A DNA stretch of 57,584 bases from Oscillibacter valericigenes (GCF_021531315.1 NZ_JAFBIQ010000014.1:1-57584), one strand, 5' to 3'. Positions 1 to 8,984 are shown, counted from the stretch's first letter. Made by a program: numbers and translations. The notes: generated from the letters alone by a model not told the origin.

Positions 1-38
1 AAAATGCCCACCTCGATTTTTTGAGGTGGGCATTTTTT
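1..38. terminator. Bidirectional intrinsic terminator
   Basis: A perfect hairpin with arms TGCCCACCTC and GAGGTGGGCA around a T-rich loop has A-rich and T-rich tails on both sides. It would end minus-strand transcription from the aldo-keto reductase operon, and plus-strand transcription from outside the window. Confidence 0.85.
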
Positions 39-132
39 CGTGTGCACGGATTTGCTTAACTTAATGACATTGGGGCATCGCCCTGCGTTTTTGATTTTTT
101 ATGGCTGTATTCGATTTTCCGCCCGTGCGGGG

Positions 133-1158
133 TCAGTTCTTTTTGCTCTGCGCCAGAACCTCCCAGTAGTCCTTGTAGTTGGCCTGCAAAAGCTCCGGCG
201 TGTTGAGTCCGTAAGGGCATTTCGACATACAGTGTCCGCAGTGCATACACTGCTCGATCCTGTGCATCTTCGCCTGCCATTCCTCTGTGAGCCACTCCTG
301 CGTCGGCGCGCGGCGCAGCATCAGCGACATCCGTGCGCAGTTGTTGATCTCAATGCCTGCAGGGCAGGGCATACAGTAGCCGCAGCCGCGGCAAAATTCG
401 CCGCAAAGCTCCTTACGGTCGCGCTCGATCGTTGCGCGGCACTCCTCGGTCAGCTCTGCACCCTCGCGGACGCACTGCAAAAACTGCTCCAGCTCGCTCT
501 CGCGCTGTACGCCCCAGATGGGCACCACATTCTCCTGTGTCTCCATCCATGCCGCTGCGGTCAGGCCGTCGCGGATCAGACCGCCCGCCATACCCTTCAT
601 GGCGATGAAGCCCATGCCCCTCTCGCGGCACTTGCGCACCAGCTCCTGCTCCTGCTCGCCGGCGAGGTAGCTGAAGGGGAATTGCAGCGAGGCGTACAGC
701 CCGGAGTCGATCGCCTCGTGCGCCACTGCAAGGCGGTGGTTCGTGATGGAAATGTGGCGGATCTTGCCCTGCTTTTTCGCCTCGAGCGCTGCATCATACA
801 ATCCATCCTCCCCGCCCGGCTTCGGACAGAAATCGGGATTGTGGAACTGATAGATGTCGATGTAATCGGTCTTGAGGGTGTGCAGGCTGGTCTCGAGGTC
901 GCGCCAAAAGCCCTCGGCAGTCACCGCGCCGGTCTTGGTTGCCAGCACGATCTTGTCGCGCATAGCGGAGAAGGCTGCACCGACCTTCTGCTCGCTGTCG
1001 GAGTATGCGCGGGCTGTGTCGAAAAAGTTGATACCGCCGTCGCAGGCCCTGTGCAGCAGTCTGACCGCCTCCGCCTCGCTGATGCGCTGGATGGGCAGGC
1101 AGCCGAAGCCGTTTTTCTCGATGACAAGGCCGGTGGAACCAAATTGTATCTTCTGCAT
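133..1158 (-). CDS. Aldo-keto reductase with C-terminal 4Fe-4S ferredoxin domain
   Basis: The 341-residue product is a cytoplasmic oxidoreductase. The first ~250 residues form an aldo-keto reductase barrel with the expected catalytic set: Asp and Tyr in FDTARAYSDSE, Lys in LATKTG and His in YQFHNPD. The C-terminal ~90 residues carry two cysteine clusters, CRGCGYCMPCP and CMHCGHCMSKCP, that should bind two 4Fe-4S clusters. This architecture is common in anaerobes, but the substrate cannot be told from sequence. The start is set by AAAGGGTGAC upstream; a much longer upstream open frame is not supported. The gene follows valS by 17 bp on the same strand and probably shares its transcript. Confidence 0.9.
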   Translation of the reverse strand: MQKIQFGSTGLVIEKNGFGCLPIQRISEAEAVRLLHRACDGGINFFDTARAYSDSEQKVGAAFSAMRDKIVLATKTGAVTAEGFWRDLETSLHTLKTDYIDIYQFHNPDFCPKPGGEDGLYDAALEAKKQGKIRHISITNHRLAVAHEAIDSGLYASLQFPFSYLAGEQEQELVRKCRERGMGFIAMKGMAGGLIRDGLTAAAWMETQENVVPIWGVQRESELEQFLQCVREGAELTEECRATIERDRKELCGEFCRGCGYCMPCPAGIEINNCARMSLMLRRAPTQEWLTEEWQAKMHRIEQCMHCGHCMSKCPYGLNTPELLQANYKDYWEVLAQSKKN

Positions 1159-1175
1159 AAGTGTCACCCTTTCTC

Positions 1176-3818
1176 TTACTTCTTCATCGCGGCTGCGGAG
1201 GCGTCCAGCTTCTCGATGAGGGCACGGAGCTTGGCCGCGTCCTCTTTCGCGCCGTTGATGACGGCCTCGGGCGCCTTGGCAAGGAAGCCCTGATTCGAGA
1301 GCTTGTTCTCGATGCCCGCGAGCTGCTTTTCCGCGTTCGCCTTTTCCTTGGCGATGCGTGCAAGCTCCTTCTCGAAGTCCACCAGCTCGGCGAGCGGCAT
1401 CAGAACGCGCGCGGCGTGGGTGACGACCTCGACCGAGCCCTCCGGCGTGGGGATGTTTGCGTCGGCGAGCGTCACATCGCTTGCAGAGGCAAGGCGCTTG
1501 AAGAACGGGATGCCGCGCTCGAAGGTATCGGCGTGCGCGGTGGCGACGGTGTAGCGCACCTTCTTCGAGGGCGCGACATTCATCTCGTTGCGGCGGGCGC
1601 GGATAGCGGTGATGGCGTCGATGATGAGCCCCATCGCCTCTTCCTCCTGCGGGAAGCTGAGGTCGGCGCGATGCTCCGGCCACTTTTCGAGCATGATAAA
1701 CTCGCCCTTGTCCTCCGCCGTGTGCGGCAGTGCCTGATAAATTTCCTCGGTAATAAAGGGCATGAAGGGGTGCAGCAGCTTGAGCGTTTCGATCAGCACA
1801 TAGCACAGCACGTTCTGCGCGTTGACCTTGGCGCGCTCGTCGTCGCCTGTCAGACGCGCCTTGCACAGCTCGATGAACCAGTCGCAGTAGGTGTCCCAGA
1901 TGAAATCGTAGACCTTCGCGGAGGCGACACCGATCTCGAAGGCGTCCATATTGTCGGTGACCTCGCGGATGAGGGTGTTGAGCTTGCTCAGCACCCACTT
2001 ATCCTCCAGTTCAAGCTGCTCGGGCAGCTCAACGCGGTCGATGGTGAGGTTCATCATCACGAAGCGGCTGGCGTTCCAGATCTTGTTGGCGAAGTTGCGC
2101 ATGGCCTCGCACTTTTCGACATAGAAGCGGGCATCGTTGCCGGGGGAGTTACCTGTGATGAGGTTGAAGCGCAGCGCGTCCGCGCCGTACCTCTCCGCCA
2201 TCTCCAGCGGGTCGATGCCGTTGCCGAGGGACTTTGACATCTTGCGGCCCTTGTCGTCGCGGACAAGGCCGTGAATAAAGACGGTCTTGAACGGCTCCTT
2301 TTTCATCTGCTCCATACCGGAGAAGATCATACGCGCGACCCAGAAGAAGATAATATCGTAGCCCGTGACCATGACAGAGGTCGGGTACCAGTACTTGAGG
2401 TCGGCGGAATCGAGGTCGGGCCAGCCGAGCGTGGAGAAGGGCCAAAGCGCCGAGGAGAACCATGTGTCAAGCACATCCTCTTCACGGGTGAGATGGGCGC
2501 TGCCGCACTTTTCGCACTTGGTCGGGTCGGTGCGGCTGACGTTGATGTGGCCGCACTCGTCGCAGTACCATGCGGGGATCTGATGCCCCCACCAAAGCTG
2601 GCGGGAGATGCACCAGTCATGCACATTCTCCATCCAGTTGATGTAGGTCTTGGTGAAGCGCTCAGGCACAAACTTGATCGTACCGTCCTGCACGACGCGG
2701 ATGGCCTCCTTCGCCAGCGGCTCCATCTTTACAAACCACTGCGCGGAGATCAGCGGCTCGACATCGTTATGGCAGCGGTAGCAGGTGCCGACATTGTGAG
2801 AGTACGGCTCGGTCTTGATGAGATAGCCCTGCTCCTCGAGGTCCTTCACGATGGCCTTGCGGCACTCATAGCGGTCCATGCCGTTATACTTGCCGCCGTT
2901 TTCGTTGATGTGCCCGTCATCCGCAATGACGCGGATGACCTCAAGGTTGTGGCGCAGACCGACCTCAAAGTCGTTGGGGTCGTGTGCAGGGGTCATCTTG
3001 ACCGCGCCTGTGCCGAAGCCGATCTCGCAGTATTCGTCACCCACGATGGGAATTTCGCGGTTCATGATGGGCAGGATGCACTTCTTGCCGATGAGGTGCT
3101 TGAGTTTCTCGTCCTCGGGGTTGACCGCCACGCCGCTATCGCCCATCATCGTTTCGGGACGGGTGGTGGCGACCACGATGTCGCCGCTGCCGTCGGCGAG
3201 CAGATAGCGGATATACCAGAGATTGCCGGGCTTATCGACATACTCGACCTCCGCGTCGGAGAGCGCGGTCAGGCAGTGCGGGCACCAGTTGATGATGCGG
3301 CTGCCCTTATAGATAAGGCCCTTGTCGTAAAGCTCGCAGAAGGTCTCGCGCACGGCGCGGGAGCAGCCCTCGTCCATCGTGAAGCGGGAGCGCGACCAGT
3401 CGCAGCTCGCGCCCATCTTCTTCTGCTGCTCGACGATGCGGTTGCCGTATTTTTCCTTCCACTCCCACACGCGCTGCAAGAACTTCTCGCGGCCGAGATC
3501 GTAGCGCGTCAGGCCCTCCTTGGTGCGCAGCTCCTCCTCGACCTTGATCTGCGTGGCGATGCCCGCATGGTCGGTGCCGGGGAGCCACAGGGCCTCGTAG
3601 CCCTGCATCCGCTTGAAGCGCGTGAGAATATCCTGCAAGGTCGCGTCCATCGCATGGCCCATGTGGAGCTGTCCCGTGACATTCGGCGGCGGCATGACGA
3701 TGGAAAAAGGCTTTTTATCGGGGTCCGGCGTCGCCTTGAAGCAGTTGTTGTCCATCCACATCTGATAGATGCGGCTCTCAACCTGCTGCGGCTCATACAC
3801 TTTCGGCAGTTCTTTCAT
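1176..3818 (-). CDS. valS: Valine--tRNA ligase
   Basis: This 880-residue class I synthetase charges tRNA-Val with valine. The HIGH-type motif is HMGHAMD (residues 52-58) after PPPNVTGQL, and KMSKSLGN lies near residue 525. A CP1 editing domain lies between them. A small zinc ribbon with two CxxC pairs (CDEC, CEKC) sits near residues 415-440, and a C-terminal coiled coil of about 60 residues contacts tRNA in this family. Length is normal. It is third in a minus-strand operon headed by a T-box leader at about 5,050-5,290, so it is probably induced when tRNA-Val is uncharged. ATG start with GGAGAAAACC upstream. Confidence 0.98.
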   Translation of the reverse strand: MKELPKVYEPQQVESRIYQMWMDNNCFKATPDPDKKPFSIVMPPPNVTGQLHMGHAMDATLQDILTRFKRMQGYEALWLPGTDHAGIATQIKVEEELRTKEGLTRYDLGREKFLQRVWEWKEKYGNRIVEQQKKMGASCDWSRSRFTMDEGCSRAVRETFCELYDKGLIYKGSRIINWCPHCLTALSDAEVEYVDKPGNLWYIRYLLADGSGDIVVATTRPETMMGDSGVAVNPEDEKLKHLIGKKCILPIMNREIPIVGDEYCEIGFGTGAVKMTPAHDPNDFEVGLRHNLEVIRVIADDGHINENGGKYNGMDRYECRKAIVKDLEEQGYLIKTEPYSHNVGTCYRCHNDVEPLISAQWFVKMEPLAKEAIRVVQDGTIKFVPERFTKTYINWMENVHDWCISRQLWWGHQIPAWYCDECGHINVSRTDPTKCEKCGSAHLTREEDVLDTWFSSALWPFSTLGWPDLDSADLKYWYPTSVMVTGYDIIFFWVARMIFSGMEQMKKEPFKTVFIHGLVRDDKGRKMSKSLGNGIDPLEMAERYGADALRFNLITGNSPGNDARFYVEKCEAMRNFANKIWNASRFVMMNLTIDRVELPEQLELEDKWVLSKLNTLIREVTDNMDAFEIGVASAKVYDFIWDTYCDWFIELCKARLTGDDERAKVNAQNVLCYVLIETLKLLHPFMPFITEEIYQALPHTAEDKGEFIMLEKWPEHRADLSFPQEEEAMGLIIDAITAIRARRNEMNVAPSKKVRYTVATAHADTFERGIPFFKRLASASDVTLADANIPTPEGSVEVVTHAARVLMPLAELVDFEKELARIAKEKANAEKQLAGIENKLSNQGFLAKAPEAVINGAKEDAAKLRALIEKLDASAAAMKK

Positions 3819-3853
3819 TGGTTTTCTCCTGTTCTTTCTCGTAAATTTCAGAT

Positions 3854-4489
3854 TTAACGCTTGAATAGCTTATATTTTGCGGCCATGAGCTGCTTCTGGC
3901 GGCGCTCTGAGATTTCAAAGTGCTCAACTGTTTTGCTGCCCTTGAGCCACTTGTCCATATAGTTGCGGAACTCGTCGACCGTGCCCTCCTTGAGCGCATC
4001 CTTTGGGAGCGCCAGATGCTGTTTGGTACGCCCGCCGTTGCGGGTGAGATCGAAAATGCGGTCGCTCTCGGTCACGCGGTCGAGCTTTTGGAAGTCCCAT
4101 TCACCCGCCTTGCCGTCCTCGTTGAAGATCTCGATCGCGTGGCTGCCCTCGGTGATCTCGATGCGCAGCACCTTTTCAAGGTCGGCGTAGGTCTGATCCT
4201 TCCGCCCGCGGTAGAGCATTTTGAGATAGGCCTTGGGGTTGCCGCTGGTGAAGTCCATGTAGCCCTGCTGGAACAGGATCACGCCGATCACCAGCGCCGT
4301 GACCTGTACGGCCTCGGTCACGCCCTCGCTTTGGAAGACGACGACCAGAATGCACAGCACGACCGCCGCCACGCACAGTGCGGCCGCCCTTGCCCAGTTG
4401 CGCCTGCGGTTGGCGACATGGCGCAGCAGGATCTCCTGCTCGGCGGCGAGGTCGAAGTCGCTCGCTTTGGCCTCAAATACAAACTTCAT
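3854..4489 (-). CDS. YcxB-like membrane protein
   Basis: The 211-residue protein has a short cytoplasmic N terminus and two membrane segments (about residues 35-55 and 60-78). It ends in a soluble domain resembling the YcxB-like C-terminal domain, including the stretch VLRIEITEGSHAIEIFNEDG. It lies 35 bp upstream of valS and 16 bp downstream of another gene of the same general type, all on one strand. The function of YcxB proteins is not known to me. Position between a T-box and valS suggests co-expression with the synthetase, which is an inference. ATG start with a good AAGGAGAAAACAC ribosome binding site. Confidence 0.8.
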   Translation of the reverse strand: MKFVFEAKASDFDLAAEQEILLRHVANRRRNWARAAALCVAAVVLCILVVVFQSEGVTEAVQVTALVIGVILFQQGYMDFTSGNPKAYLKMLYRGRKDQTYADLEKVLRIEITEGSHAIEIFNEDGKAGEWDFQKLDRVTESDRIFDLTRNGGRTKQHLALPKDALKEGTVDEFRNYMDKWLKGSKTVEHFEISERRQKQLMAAKYKLFKR

Positions 4490-4505
4490 GTGTTTTCTCC
4501 TTCTT

Positions 4506-5033
4506 TCAGATATATTCTACGGTCTTTCCGGTCTTGGCTTCGATGAATGTGCGAAAGTCCGCGCTGTCGCCGACCACGAAGCGGTCCTCGGGCAGGATGT
4601 AGGCGTGGAGCCTGTCCACAAAGAGGAAGTAGCAGCCCCGATAGTGCATCAACCGCTCCATGGCGCTGTACGGCGCCAGCACCGTTGCCTTGTCGCTGCT
4701 CTCTGTCAGCCCCTCATCGCTGAATTTCATCGTCAGGTTTTCGACGCGGATCGCCTGCCTTCTCGCACCCCATGCGTTCAGGCGGCTGCGGAGCAGGAAA
4801 AGCACCAAGCATAAGCCGCCGAACAGCAGAAGCGTCGCGGTCAGCTCGCCCGTTTCCTCGTCTGACCACAGCATCAGCAAGCCTGATAAGAGCGAAAACA
4901 GTCCGACCGCGAGCCCGAATGCCGAGATTATACGGCTGCTCCATTTGTGTGTCGTTTTAGCCGCAAGTCTGGTGAGTGCGCGGAAATCCTCCTTCCGATA
5001 GCCGTGGTCGAAGCGCAGTACAAAATAGTCCAT
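4506..5033 (-). CDS. YcxB-like membrane protein, first gene of the T-box operon
   Basis: The 175-residue protein has a charged N terminus, two membrane segments (about residues 37-57 and 66-82) and a C-terminal domain like that of its downstream neighbour. That domain contains MKFSDEGLTESSDKATVLAPYS, the usual YcxB pattern of a strand pair followed by a residue that reports membrane proximity. The start is set at the ATG preceded by AAGGAGAATGT; an upstream in-frame ATG would lie inside the T-box terminator. The two neighbouring paralogues look like a tandem duplication. No enzymatic motif is visible and function is unknown. Confidence 0.8.
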   Translation of the reverse strand: MDYFVLRFDHGYRKEDFRALTRLAAKTTHKWSSRIISAFGLAVGLFSLLSGLLMLWSDEETGELTATLLLFGGLCLVLFLLRSRLNAWGARRQAIRVENLTMKFSDEGLTESSDKATVLAPYSAMERLMHYRGCYFLFVDRLHAYILPEDRFVVGDSADFRTFIEAKTGKTVEYI

Positions 5034-5047
5034 ACATTCTCCTTTTT

Positions 5048-5290
5048 CACAAAAAAATACCCTGAGCAATGCTGCTCAGGGCGAACATCAGTCCGTGTTA
5101 CCACCTGAATTCCCGCCATACGGCGGGCACTCATGCGCTCTATAACGGGAGCTCCCGTTCCGGCCTACTCTTCCTTCGGCGCGGCCGCTCCGCGGCGACT
5201 TCACGGGACACCTCAGTAGGGCTTGCACCGACCGCCCTCTCTCTGCACTGCGTCTTCCCGCTACTGCTCCGCTTCTCAGCATTTGTACGG
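5048..5290 (-). promoter_or_regulatory. T-box riboswitch leader with intrinsic terminator
   Basis: Read on the minus strand, the leader contains the AGAGAGGGCGGTCGGTGCAA element that follows Stem I. It then has several GC-rich stems and the T-box sequence AATTCAGGTGGTAACACGG (5,093-5,111). A terminator hairpin with arms CCCTGAGCA and TGCTCAGGG plus a run of T follows at 5,051-5,081. Established T-box biology predicts that uncharged tRNA stabilises the antiterminator and permits transcription of the operon below. Because valS is in that operon, valine is the expected specificity. I could not place the specifier codon with confidence, since Stem I appears very short. Confidence 0.88.
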
Positions 5291-5326
5291 ACACGATTTT
5301 ATCATGACGCGCGCGGTTTGTCAACG

Positions 5327-6046
5327 CTATGAAAGGCGCAAAATCTCCTTTTTCAGCCGTGCGATAATGCGCTTTTCGAGCCGCGAGATGTAGCTTTGCG
5401 AAATGCCGAGGTAATCCGCGACCTCCTTCTGCGTCTTTTCCTCCCGCCCGCCGAGGCCGAAGCGCAGCGTGATGATCTCCCGCTCGCGCTCGGAAAGGCG
5501 CGAAACGGCGGTGTTGAGGAGCTGGCGGTCCACATCCTCCTCCAAGGGGCGCAGCACCGTGTCGCCGTCCGTGCCGAGGATGTCGGAGAGCAGCAGCTCG
5601 TTGCCGTCCCAATCGGTATTGAGCGGCTCGTCAAAGCTGACCTCGGCCTTCTGATTGGCGTTTTTGCGCAGATACATCAAAATTTCATTCTCGATGCAGC
5701 GCGAGGCATAGGTGGCAAGCTTGATGTTCTTATCGCTGCGGTAGGTGTTGATCGCCTTGATGAGCCCGATGGTGCCGATGGAGATGAGGTCCTCGATGTT
5801 GATGCCTGTGTTGTCAAAGCGGCGGGCAATGTAGGCGACGAGCCGCAGGTTGTGCTCGATGAGAATTTGCCGCACCTCGAAGTCGCCCTCGTCGAGCCGC
5901 GCGAGCATCTCGGCCTCCACCTCGCGCGAAAGCGGCGGCGGGAGCGTGTCGCTGCCGCCGATGTAGAAGATCCCCGCGCGCAGCAGCAGCCCGTGCCGCG
6001 CAAGCCACGCGCAAAGCCTATCCCAAAGCCGTTTCAACCGATCCAT
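5327..6046 (-). CDS. sigE: RNA polymerase sporulation sigma factor SigE (pro-form)
   Basis: The 239-residue product is the early mother-cell sigma factor of sporulation. An amphipathic pro-sequence of about 26 residues precedes the conserved [14 protein letters not shown], the region cleaved by SpoIIGA in Bacillus. Region 2 ([20 protein letters not shown]) and the region 4 helix-turn-helix ([15 protein letters not shown]) are almost identical to Bacillus SigE. The ATG is preceded by AGGAGGGAGC. Its start lies inside the end of spoIIGA (29-bp overlap), so the two are translationally coupled. The sigG gene that usually follows is absent; a T-box leader comes next instead. Confidence 0.97.
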   Translation of the reverse strand: MDRLKRLWDRLCAWLARHGLLLRAGIFYIGGSDTLPPPLSREVEAEMLARLDEGDFEVRQILIEHNLRLVAYIARRFDNTGINIEDLISIGTIGLIKAINTYRSDKNIKLATYASRCIENEILMYLRKNANQKAEVSFDEPLNTDWDGNELLLSDILGTDGDTVLRPLEEDVDRQLLNTAVSRLSEREREIITLRFGLGGREEKTQKEVADYLGISQSYISRLEKRIIARLKKEILRLS

Positions 6047-6824
6047 GCGCTCCCTCCTGTTGCTCCATTCTCCATACGCCCTGAAAGCCGGCGTCGCCAT
6101 AAATATCCGGTGAAACGGCGACCAGCCGCCGCCCATAGTCCCTGCCGTTCACGCGCAGGCTGTCACAATAGAACGCGCGCAGCGTCCCGCTGCCGTCCGC
6201 CGTCGTGCAGGAAAGTGTTATGTAACCCTCATCGTCCTCCGGCAGCAGCGCGCGCAGGGCGCTTCGCCCGATGACCGGCACGCTCTCCCCCGTTGCGGGG
6301 TCGGCGAGCAGGTTTCCGCTGTCGTGCAGCAAACGGAGCGCTACGCTCCTGCCGCCGCGCGTGAGCGTCGCGATCAGCAGCTCGCCGCCCTCATGCCGCG
6401 CTGCGCCGCGGAAAACGGTCGAGAGCAGCAGGTAGGTCGCGCCCATCGCGCCAAGCAGCACGCCCCACGGGAGCTGTGCATACACCACGCCGCGCGCAAG
6501 GCGCGCGAGCGAGCCGACACATCGTCCGAGCAGCATCACACCCCCGCCGAGGGCGCAGGCGAGCAGCAGCGTCAGCAGCCCCAGCTTGAGCGCGCGCCCC
6601 GTGCCGCAGAAGGCGAGCAGCACCATCACGACAAACGCCGCGGCAAGCAGAAATATCGAACGCGGCAGAATAAGCTGGAGCGCAGCATAGGCCGCACCGA
6701 AGGCCGCCGCCCCGACGAGCCGCAGCCGCGGCACCGTACGCCCTGCCAGGTGCGCCGCCGAGAGCAGCAGCAGATAGTCCGCCGCGCCGTTGAGCAGCAA
6801 TACGATGTCCCAGTAAACGACCAT
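6018..6824 (-). CDS. spoIIGA: Sporulation sigma-E factor-processing peptidase SpoIIGA
   Basis: The 268-residue protein is the membrane aspartic protease that activates pro-SigE at the forespore septum. Five to six hydrophobic segments fill the first ~140 residues. A soluble domain then carries the aspartyl motif HDSGN (Asp168, Ser169, Gly170), matching the single-motif, dimerising protease known for SpoIIGA. The ATG is preceded by AAGGAGGGGAG. It overlaps sigE by 29 bp, the classic arrangement. An extended -10 (TGTGCTATGCT on the minus strand, 6,850-6,860) lies about 25 bp upstream; I saw no clear Spo0A box. Confidence 0.93.
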   Translation of the reverse strand: MVVYWDIVLLLNGAADYLLLLSAAHLAGRTVPRLRLVGAAAFGAAYAALQLILPRSIFLLAAAFVVMVLLAFCGTGRALKLGLLTLLLACALGGGVMLLGRCVGSLARLARGVVYAQLPWGVLLGAMGATYLLLSTVFRGAARHEGGELLIATLTRGGRSVALRLLHDSGNLLADPATGESVPVIGRSALRALLPEDDEGYITLSCTTADGSGTLRAFYCDSLRVNGRDYGRRLVAVSPDIYGDAGFQGVWRMEQQEGAHGSVETALG

Positions 6825-6849
6825 GCCGCTCCCCTCCTTCCGTGCCGCC

Positions 6850-6860
6850 AGCATAGCACA
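6850..6860 (-). promoter_or_regulatory. Putative extended -10 promoter of spoIIGA-sigE
   Basis: Minus-strand TGTGCTATGCT fits the Gram-positive TRTGnTATAAT extended -10 pattern. No convincing -35 is visible. The same pattern recurs at other promoters in this window. Confidence 0.4.
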
Positions 6861-6887
6861 GCGCAGACGCGGAAAAAGGACGAAACA

Positions 6888-6918
6888 GGGCCGTCCGCAC
6901 AAAATGTACGAACGGCCC
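6888..6918 (-). terminator. Hairpin terminator after the rarA operon
   Basis: On the minus strand, arms GGGCCGTTCG and CGGACGGCCC enclose an 11-base loop and are followed by TGTTTCG. It sits 33 bp beyond the stop codon of the 30-residue membrane peptide gene. The T-tract is weak, so termination strength is uncertain. Confidence 0.55.
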
Positions 6919-6951
6919 CATGCTCCAGTTTTCTGTCATACCGTGTCGCCC

Positions 6952-7044
6952 TTATGCAAGGAACGGCACGATCATGCCGGCAACCAGCGAGATGATCATC
7001 ACAGCTACCATAATGAGCGCCAGCACGCGCGTTTTCTTATTCAT
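6952..7044 (-). CDS. Small single-span membrane peptide (Prli42/DUF4044-like)
   Basis: A 30-residue protein with a basic N terminus (MNKKTR) and one hydrophobic helix (residues 7-29). It is the last gene of the rarA operon and its start overlaps the DUF951 gene by 8 bp, which supports real translation. Size and layout resemble the tiny Prli42/DUF4044 peptides of Firmicutes, some of which anchor the stressosome. With so few residues the family assignment is only suggestive. Confidence 0.6.
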   Translation of the reverse strand: MNKKTRVLALIMVAVMIISLVAGMIVPFLA

Positions 7045-7240
7045 CGGTCTTCTCCTCCCGTTCGAGAATTTTCTTGATGCCCTTTTCGGCCTTGGCGCGC
7101 GGCAGCATGACCTCATGTCCGCAGCCGGTGCATTTGAGCTTAACGTCCATACCCACGCGCGTGATCTCAAAGATCCTCTCGCCGCAGGGGTGCGGCTTTT
7201 TCATCTCCACTCGGTCATGGAGCCTAATGTCCATCGGCAT
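7037..7240 (-). CDS. DUF951 domain-containing protein
   Basis: The 67-residue protein shows the DUF951 signature: MKKPHPCGE near the N terminus, a central RVGMDVKLKCTGCGHEVMLPR block and a basic C-terminal helix. The three cysteines (one in HPCG, two in CTGC) look like a partial zinc site. Members are conserved through Firmicutes, often near recombination or ribosome genes, and their role is unknown. The ATG at 7,240 has GGGAGG nine bases upstream; an ATG two codons inside is an alternative. It overlaps both rarA (17 bp) and the next gene (8 bp). Confidence 0.88.
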   Translation of the reverse strand: MPMDIRLHDRVEMKKPHPCGERIFEITRVGMDVKLKCTGCGHEVMLPRAKAEKGIKKILEREEKTDE

Positions 7241-8498
7241 GCTTGATCGCCTCCCAGTATTTCGCCGCCGCCTGCTCGACCTTGTTGTCCCCATAGCGGT
7301 AGTAGACGACGTTTTTGATCGCCTCGGGCAAATATTGCTGCTTCACCCAGTGGTGCGGGAACTCGTGCGGGTACTTGTAGCCCTGCTCGCGCTCGAGCCC
7401 CGTGGAGTCCGCGTGAACGTTTTGCAGCTCACGCGGAATGTCACCTGTCCTGCCTGCGCGGACATCCGCCCGCGCCGCGGCGATGGCCTCATACACGCTG
7501 TTGGACTTCGGCGCGGTGGCAAGCAGCACCGCCGCCTGCGCCAGCGGCAGCTGCGCCTCGGGCAGCCCCAGCTGCATCGCGGTATCGACGCAGGCCTTCA
7601 CGATGGCGACCGCCTGCGGGTAGGCCATGCCGATATCCTCGCTCGCCGAGCACAAAAGCCGACGACAGGGCGTCACAAGGTCACCCGCCTCAAGAAAGCG
7701 CGCGAGGTAGTGCAGCGCCGCATCCACATCGCTGCCGCGCAGCGACTTCATCAGCGCCGAGGCCATATCGTACATCGCGTCGCCGCCCTTATCGTAGCGC
7801 ATCGCGCTGCGCTGCGCGACCTGTAAGGCGTCATCGCTTGTCAGCAAAAGCGCACCGTTCTTTGCCTCCGCTGCCTCGTAGAGCAGCTCGCAGGCGTTGA
7901 TGGCCTTACGCACATCGCCGCCGCATTGGGTCGCAAGGAGCATCGGCACCCCCTCCTCCCACGAGAGCGGGAGCGGGCTGCGCTCCTTCAAGAACCCCAA
8001 CGCCCGCTCGACGGCGGGGAGCAGTTCGCGCGGCTCGACCTGCTTGAATTCAAACACCGTCGAGCGCGAAAGGAGCGCGTTGTAGACATAGAAGTAGGGA
8101 TTTTCCGTTGTGGAGGCGATGAGCGTGATGGAGCCATTCTCCATAAACTCCAACAGGCTCTGCTGCTGCTTTTTGTTGAAATACTGAATTTCGTCAAGGT
8201 AGAGCAGAATGCCGCCCGGCGCCATCAGCGTGCCGACGCTCGCAATGATGTCCTTCACATCCTGTAAGCTCGCGGTCGTCGCGTTGAGGCGGTAGAGCGT
8301 TTTGTTCGTTTTATTGGCGATGATGTTGGCGATGGTCGTCTTGCCCGTTCCTGATGGGCCATAGAAGATCATATTCGCGCTCGTACCTGCGTCGATCAGG
8401 CGGCGCAGCACACCGTTCGGCCCGAGCAAATGGCGCTGACCGACGACTTCATCCAAGCTCTGCGGGCGAATTTCGTCCGCAAGCGGTCTTGTGCTCAT
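7224..8498 (-). CDS. rarA: Replication-associated recombination protein A (AAA+ ATPase)
   Basis: The 424-residue protein belongs to the RarA/MgsA/WRNIP1 family, which acts at stalled replication forks. The Walker A motif is GPSGTGKTT (residues 47-55) and the Walker B motif is LLYLDEI near residue 99. The sensor region STTENPYFYVYNALLSR is typical of the family, and the C-terminal half carries the tetramerisation domain (YEAIAAARADV, HWVKQQYLPE). Length is normal. The ATG follows GAGGAGGGGAGAGC. It begins 12 bp after the LURP-one gene and overlaps DUF951, forming a four-gene operon. Confidence 0.96.
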   Translation of the reverse strand: MSTRPLADEIRPQSLDEVVGQRHLLGPNGVLRRLIDAGTSANMIFYGPSGTGKTTIANIIANKTNKTLYRLNATTASLQDVKDIIASVGTLMAPGGILLYLDEIQYFNKKQQQSLLEFMENGSITLIASTTENPYFYVYNALLSRSTVFEFKQVEPRELLPAVERALGFLKERSPLPLSWEEGVPMLLATQCGGDVRKAINACELLYEAAEAKNGALLLTSDDALQVAQRSAMRYDKGGDAMYDMASALMKSLRGSDVDAALHYLARFLEAGDLVTPCRRLLCSASEDIGMAYPQAVAIVKACVDTAMQLGLPEAQLPLAQAAVLLATAPKSNSVYEAIAAARADVRAGRTGDIPRELQNVHADSTGLEREQGYKYPHEFPHHWVKQQYLPEAIKNVVYYRYGDNKVEQAAAKYWEAIKHADGH

Positions 8499-8510
8499 GC
8501 TCTCCCCTCC

Positions 8511-8984
8511 TCAGCTGCTGCGGCTGCACTTCTCCGCATCAATGGCCAGCACGACCATCAGCGCGCGCAGCGCGTCGGCGGGCTCATGCACATCGATGAC
8601 ATAGGTATCCGTCCAGTGAAGCAGCTCCTTGCCGATCCGCGCGATCTCGCCGCGCGAGGCGCTGGTGATGGTATAATCCCACTCCATGAACTGCCCCTCG
8701 ACCTGCCAATCGCTCCCCTCGATCGTAAAATGCGGGAAAAAGAAGGTAAGTTCCTTCCTGATCGTGCCGACGAGGCGGTCATGCTCGTACAGGTCAAACT
8801 TCGGCAGAAAGGTCAGCACACGCTGCTGTACCGTGCCGATGTGCTCGCCCGCCGCGTTGAGGATGTGCAGGCAATGCCCCCACGCCAATTTCCCCTCGAC
8901 CGTAAAGACCGTTTCGCCGTTGTCGTCATAAATATCGTAGCTGTCGAACCACGAGAAAAAGCGCTGCTTGAACAGTAAGCGCAC
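8511..8984 (-). CDS. LURP-one-related family protein
   Basis: The 157-residue protein resembles the LURP-one/DUF567 fold, a beta-barrel related to tubby and scramblase proteins. Supporting features are the strand-rich pattern of YDIYDDNGETVFTVEG, then HILNAAGEHIGTVQQR, then FDLYEHDRLVGTIRKE. Bacterial members have no firmly established role. I chose the GTG start because GGGAGG lies eight bases upstream; an ATG-initiated longer version would extend past the probable promoter at 9,016-9,026. It is the first gene of the rarA operon and diverges from nth. Confidence 0.8.
   Translation of the reverse strand: MRLLFKQRFFSWFDSYDIYDDNGETVFTVEGKLAWGHCLHILNAAGEHIGTVQQRVLTFLPKFDLYEHDRLVGTIRKELTFFFPHFTIEGSDWQVEGQFMEWDYTITSASRGEIARIGKELLHWTDTYVIDVHEPADALRALMVVLAIDAEKCSRSS

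Noticed and set aside
133-1998. Extension of the aldo-keto reductase upstream through the end of valS (fusion protein)
   Set aside because: The upstream part is valS read in another frame; a good ribosome binding site marks the internal ATG at 1,158.
40-3857. Long open frames on the plus strand opposite the aldo-keto reductase and valS genes
   Set aside because: They are antisense to strongly conserved genes, lack ribosome binding sites and have no recognisable protein pattern; high GC content produces such frames.
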